DNA of 26,285 nt from Candidatus Muiribacterium halophilum (GTDB lineage: Bacteria > Muiribacteriota > Muiribacteriia > Muiribacteriales > Muiribacteriaceae). The notes beneath the pieces are model-generated. The model was given only the letters and a program-made list of their open reading frames with translations. It made no database searches and was not told the DNA's origin. This document shows positions 24,561 to 26,285 of the stretch, in pieces. The stretch is taken from the NCBI GenBank assembly GCA_023228995.1, contig JALOAD010000046.1, forward strand, positions 1-26,285, written 5' to 3'. The stretch's first letter is position 1, and each line of letters begins with the position of its first letter. Position numbers and translations under genes: made by a program.

Positions 24561-24584
24561 TCCGAATCTATTATTATTATCGGA
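24561..24584 (-). promoter_or_regulatory. Candidate sigma-gene promoter with inverted repeat
   Basis: On the minus strand GATAAT (24581-24576), one base from consensus, lies 26 bases before the sigma-factor start, with TTCAAC (a weak -35) 17 bases further upstream inside the end of accA. The -10 lies within arms TCCGA (24561-24565) and TCGGA (24580-24584), which overlap it. The evidence is positional; the -35 matches only three bases. Confidence 0.35.
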
Positions 24585-24592
24585 TAAAAAAT

Positions 24593-25525
24593 CTATTCGT
24601 TGAAGATTCCTATATTTCTATATCTGTTTATTCTTGTTTTCCTAATTTCTTTAACAGTTTTTAAACTTTTTAAATTTGAAACAATGTGATTTCTTAACTC
24701 ATTATATACTATTTTTGGGTTTTCGTGTATACCACCTTGAGGTTCTTTAATTATTTCGTCTATTATTCCCATTTTTTTAAGATCATAAGAAGTAAGTTTT
24801 AAATTTTCAGCAGCATTTTTTGCGTATTTTGCATCTCTCCATAAAATAGAAGCACAACCTTCTGGAGATATAACAGAATAAATTGAATTTTCAAGCATCA
24901 ATACAATATCTGCAACTCCTATAGCCAAAGCTCCTCCACTTCCACCTTCACCAATAATACACGCAATAACAGGAACATTTAATTTAAATAAAAGTTTTAT
25001 ATTTTCAGCAATAGCTATAGATTGACCTCTTTCTTCAGCTTCAATGCCAGGATAAGCTCCTGGAGTATCAATAAAAGTAATTACCGGAACACCAAACTTT
25101 TCAGCTAATTTAAAAATACGAGCAGATTTTCTATAACCTTCAGGATGTGCCATACCAAAATTTCTAACAACTTTTTCATTTAAATCTCTGCCTTTTTCAA
25201 GACCTGAAATACAAACTGAAATGCCACCAATTTTACCAAAACCACATATCATAGCTTTATCATCACTAAAATATCTATCTCCTGAAAATTCAATAAAATC
25301 ATCTACAATATTTTTTATATAATCTATACAATGAGGTCTTTGAGCATGTCTTGCGAGCATAACTCTGTCCCAACACTGAAGATTTTCAAAAAAAGAATTT
25401 CTTTTTTCATTTAATACATCAAGAGCATCTTTAAGAGATAATTTTTCTCTTTTTTCAAGCTCTTTAAGCTTCAATATCTCTTCTTCTATTTCTTTAAGTT
25501 TTATTAATCTGTCTTCTGATTCCAT
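24593..25525 (-). CDS. accA: Acetyl-CoA carboxylase carboxyltransferase subunit alpha
   Basis: With AccD it forms the carboxyltransferase that moves CO2 from biotin on AccB to acetyl-CoA, making malonyl-CoA for fatty-acid synthesis. The 310-residue length and sequence are typical. An N-terminal charged helix (about 1-45) leads to LARHAQRPH (57-65) and the crotonase-fold core with FIDTPGAYPG (151-160), AEERGQSIAIAENI (163-176), GEGGSGGALAIG (192-203, oxyanion-hole glycines) and SVISPEGCASILWRD (217-231). ATG at 25525 overlaps the accD stop by 22 bases, tying production of the two subunits to one ratio. No clear ribosome site is seen before this ATG, which agrees with coupled translation. Confidence 0.98.
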   Translation of the reverse strand: MESEDRLIKLKEIEEEILKLKELEKREKLSLKDALDVLNEKRNSFFENLQCWDRVMLARHAQRPHCIDYIKNIVDDFIEFSGDRYFSDDKAMICGFGKIGGISVCISGLEKGRDLNEKVVRNFGMAHPEGYRKSARIFKLAEKFGVPVITFIDTPGAYPGIEAEERGQSIAIAENIKLLFKLNVPVIACIIGEGGSGGALAIGVADIVLMLENSIYSVISPEGCASILWRDAKYAKNAAENLKLTSYDLKKMGIIDEIIKEPQGGIHENPKIVYNELRNHIVSNLKSLKTVKEIRKTRINRYRNIGIFNE

Positions 25526-26285
25526 AACAATTTAAGAATATTCTCCAAAGTTTTTTTCATATCTTTTCTATGAATCACCATATCAACCATACCACAATCT
25601 TTTAAAAAATCAGCTCTCTGAAAATTATCTGGAAGTTTTTGTTTTATAGTCTGTTCTATAACTCTAGGTCCTGCAAAACCAATAAGAGCACCTTTTTCAG
25701 CAATTATAACATCACCAAGAAAAGCAAAACTCGCACTTACTCCACCAGTTGTAGGATGAGTCAAAACAGATATAAAAGGAATGTTTTTTTCTTCAAGCAA
25801 AGCTAAAGCTGCCGAGGTTTTTGCCATTTGCATAAGAGATATTATAGCTTCTTGCATTCTTGCACCGCCAGAAGCCGAAAAAACAATAAGAGGTCTTTTT
25901 TTGTCAATACAACTCATAGCAAGTCTATAAAACTTTTCACCAACTACACTTCCCATTGAACCACCAAAAAATTTAAAATCCATAACGCCAACATTAACCG
26001 GTACACCTCCAATTTTACCCGAAACAGCAGTAAATGCAGAAGATTTTCCAGAAGCTAATATTGTTTTTTCTATTTTAGTATTGTATTTTTCACCTTTTAT
26101 TTCAAAATCAAGAAAATCTTTAGAAATAACATTTTGATAAAGTTCTTTGTATTTTCCCTTATCAAGAATATTCTTAAGTCTTTCTTCAACAGGTATATAT
26201 TCATGAAAATCACATTTTGGACAAACATAAAGATTCATAGAAAGAGATTTATTAAAAATTCCCTGCCCACAGTTCTTACATTTAA
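25504..26285 (-). CDS. accD: Acetyl-CoA carboxylase carboxyltransferase subunit beta, 5' end outside the window
   Basis: Partner of AccA in the carboxyltransferase; 259 residues are visible. The zinc ribbon is complete only if reading continues upstream of the ATG at 26238. In frame from 26283 the sequence gives KCKNCGQG, placing cysteines at visible residues 2, 5, 21 and 24, spaced CX2C-X15-CX2C as in AccD. There is no stop up to the window edge, so the ATG at 26238 is an internal methionine and the true start lies beyond 26285. The crotonase-like core follows with 'GVMDFKFFGGSMGSVVGEK', 'FSASGGARMQE', 'THPTTGGVSASFAFLGD' and 'IGFAGPRVIEQTI', all AccD signatures. Only about 20-30 residues should be missing. 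Confidence 0.97.
   Translation of the reverse strand, partial: KCKNCGQGIFNKSLSMNLYVCPKCDFHEYIPVEERLKNILDKGKYKELYQNVISKDFLDFEIKGEKYNTKIEKTILASGKSSAFTAVSGKIGGVPVNVGVMDFKFFGGSMGSVVGEKFYRLAMSCIDKKRPLIVFSASGGARMQEAIISLMQMAKTSAALALLEEKNIPFISVLTHPTTGGVSASFAFLGDVIIAEKGALIGFAGPRVIEQTIKQKLPDNFQRADFLKDCGMVDMVIHRKDMKKTLENILKLLWNQKTD

Overview
The window is a stretch of AT-rich bacterial chromosome (roughly 70% or more A+T by eye). It is densely packed, with 19 of its 20 protein genes on the minus strand. Codon choice follows the AT bias (ATA, AGA and AAA are frequent), and several starts are TTG or GTG. A GspE/F/G-type secretion or pilus operon, a lipoprotein with a clean lipobox and a membrane-anchored cell-wall amidase point to a diderm (Gram-negative-type) bacterium. 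The organism cannot be named from the sequence. A low-GC, poorly sampled lineage (for example one of the uncultured candidate phyla) is plausible but is inference only.

Right block, read on the minus strand from 26285 down to 10195, is a long chain of housekeeping genes. It runs accD (5' end cut by the window edge), accA, an RpoD-family sigma factor, an exported TPR protein, miaB, a membrane-anchored Amidase_3 protein, mutS, uvrB, uvrC, an NAD-dependent sugar-nucleotide epimerase and a radical SAM/SPASM-TPR protein. Gaps within the chain are under 50 bp and most junctions overlap or touch, so much of it is probably co-transcribed. It joins fatty-acid initiation, transcription, tRNA modification, wall remodelling and two DNA-repair pathways.

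Centre: the only plus-strand gene (8521-9999) encodes a lipoprotein made of about five carboxypeptidase-regulatory-like beta domains. It converges on the radical SAM gene across a 195-bp gap that holds a degenerate 7-bp tandem repeat and a row of about six short hairpins.

Left block, minus strand from 8332 down to 161, is one operon: TPR protein, gspE, gspF, gspG, GspH-like and GspJ-like pseudopilins, a membrane GAF-class III adenylate cyclase, and a divergent GspK/PilX-like protein. The GspE ATPase begins with the paired motifs of a c-di-GMP-binding MshEN domain. An adenylate cyclase sits among the pseudopilin genes. The operon may therefore link one envelope machine to two nucleotide second messengers, which is the most interesting functional idea in the window. 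Beyond the operon's 3' end lies a perfect seven-copy GGGGGTT tandem repeat.
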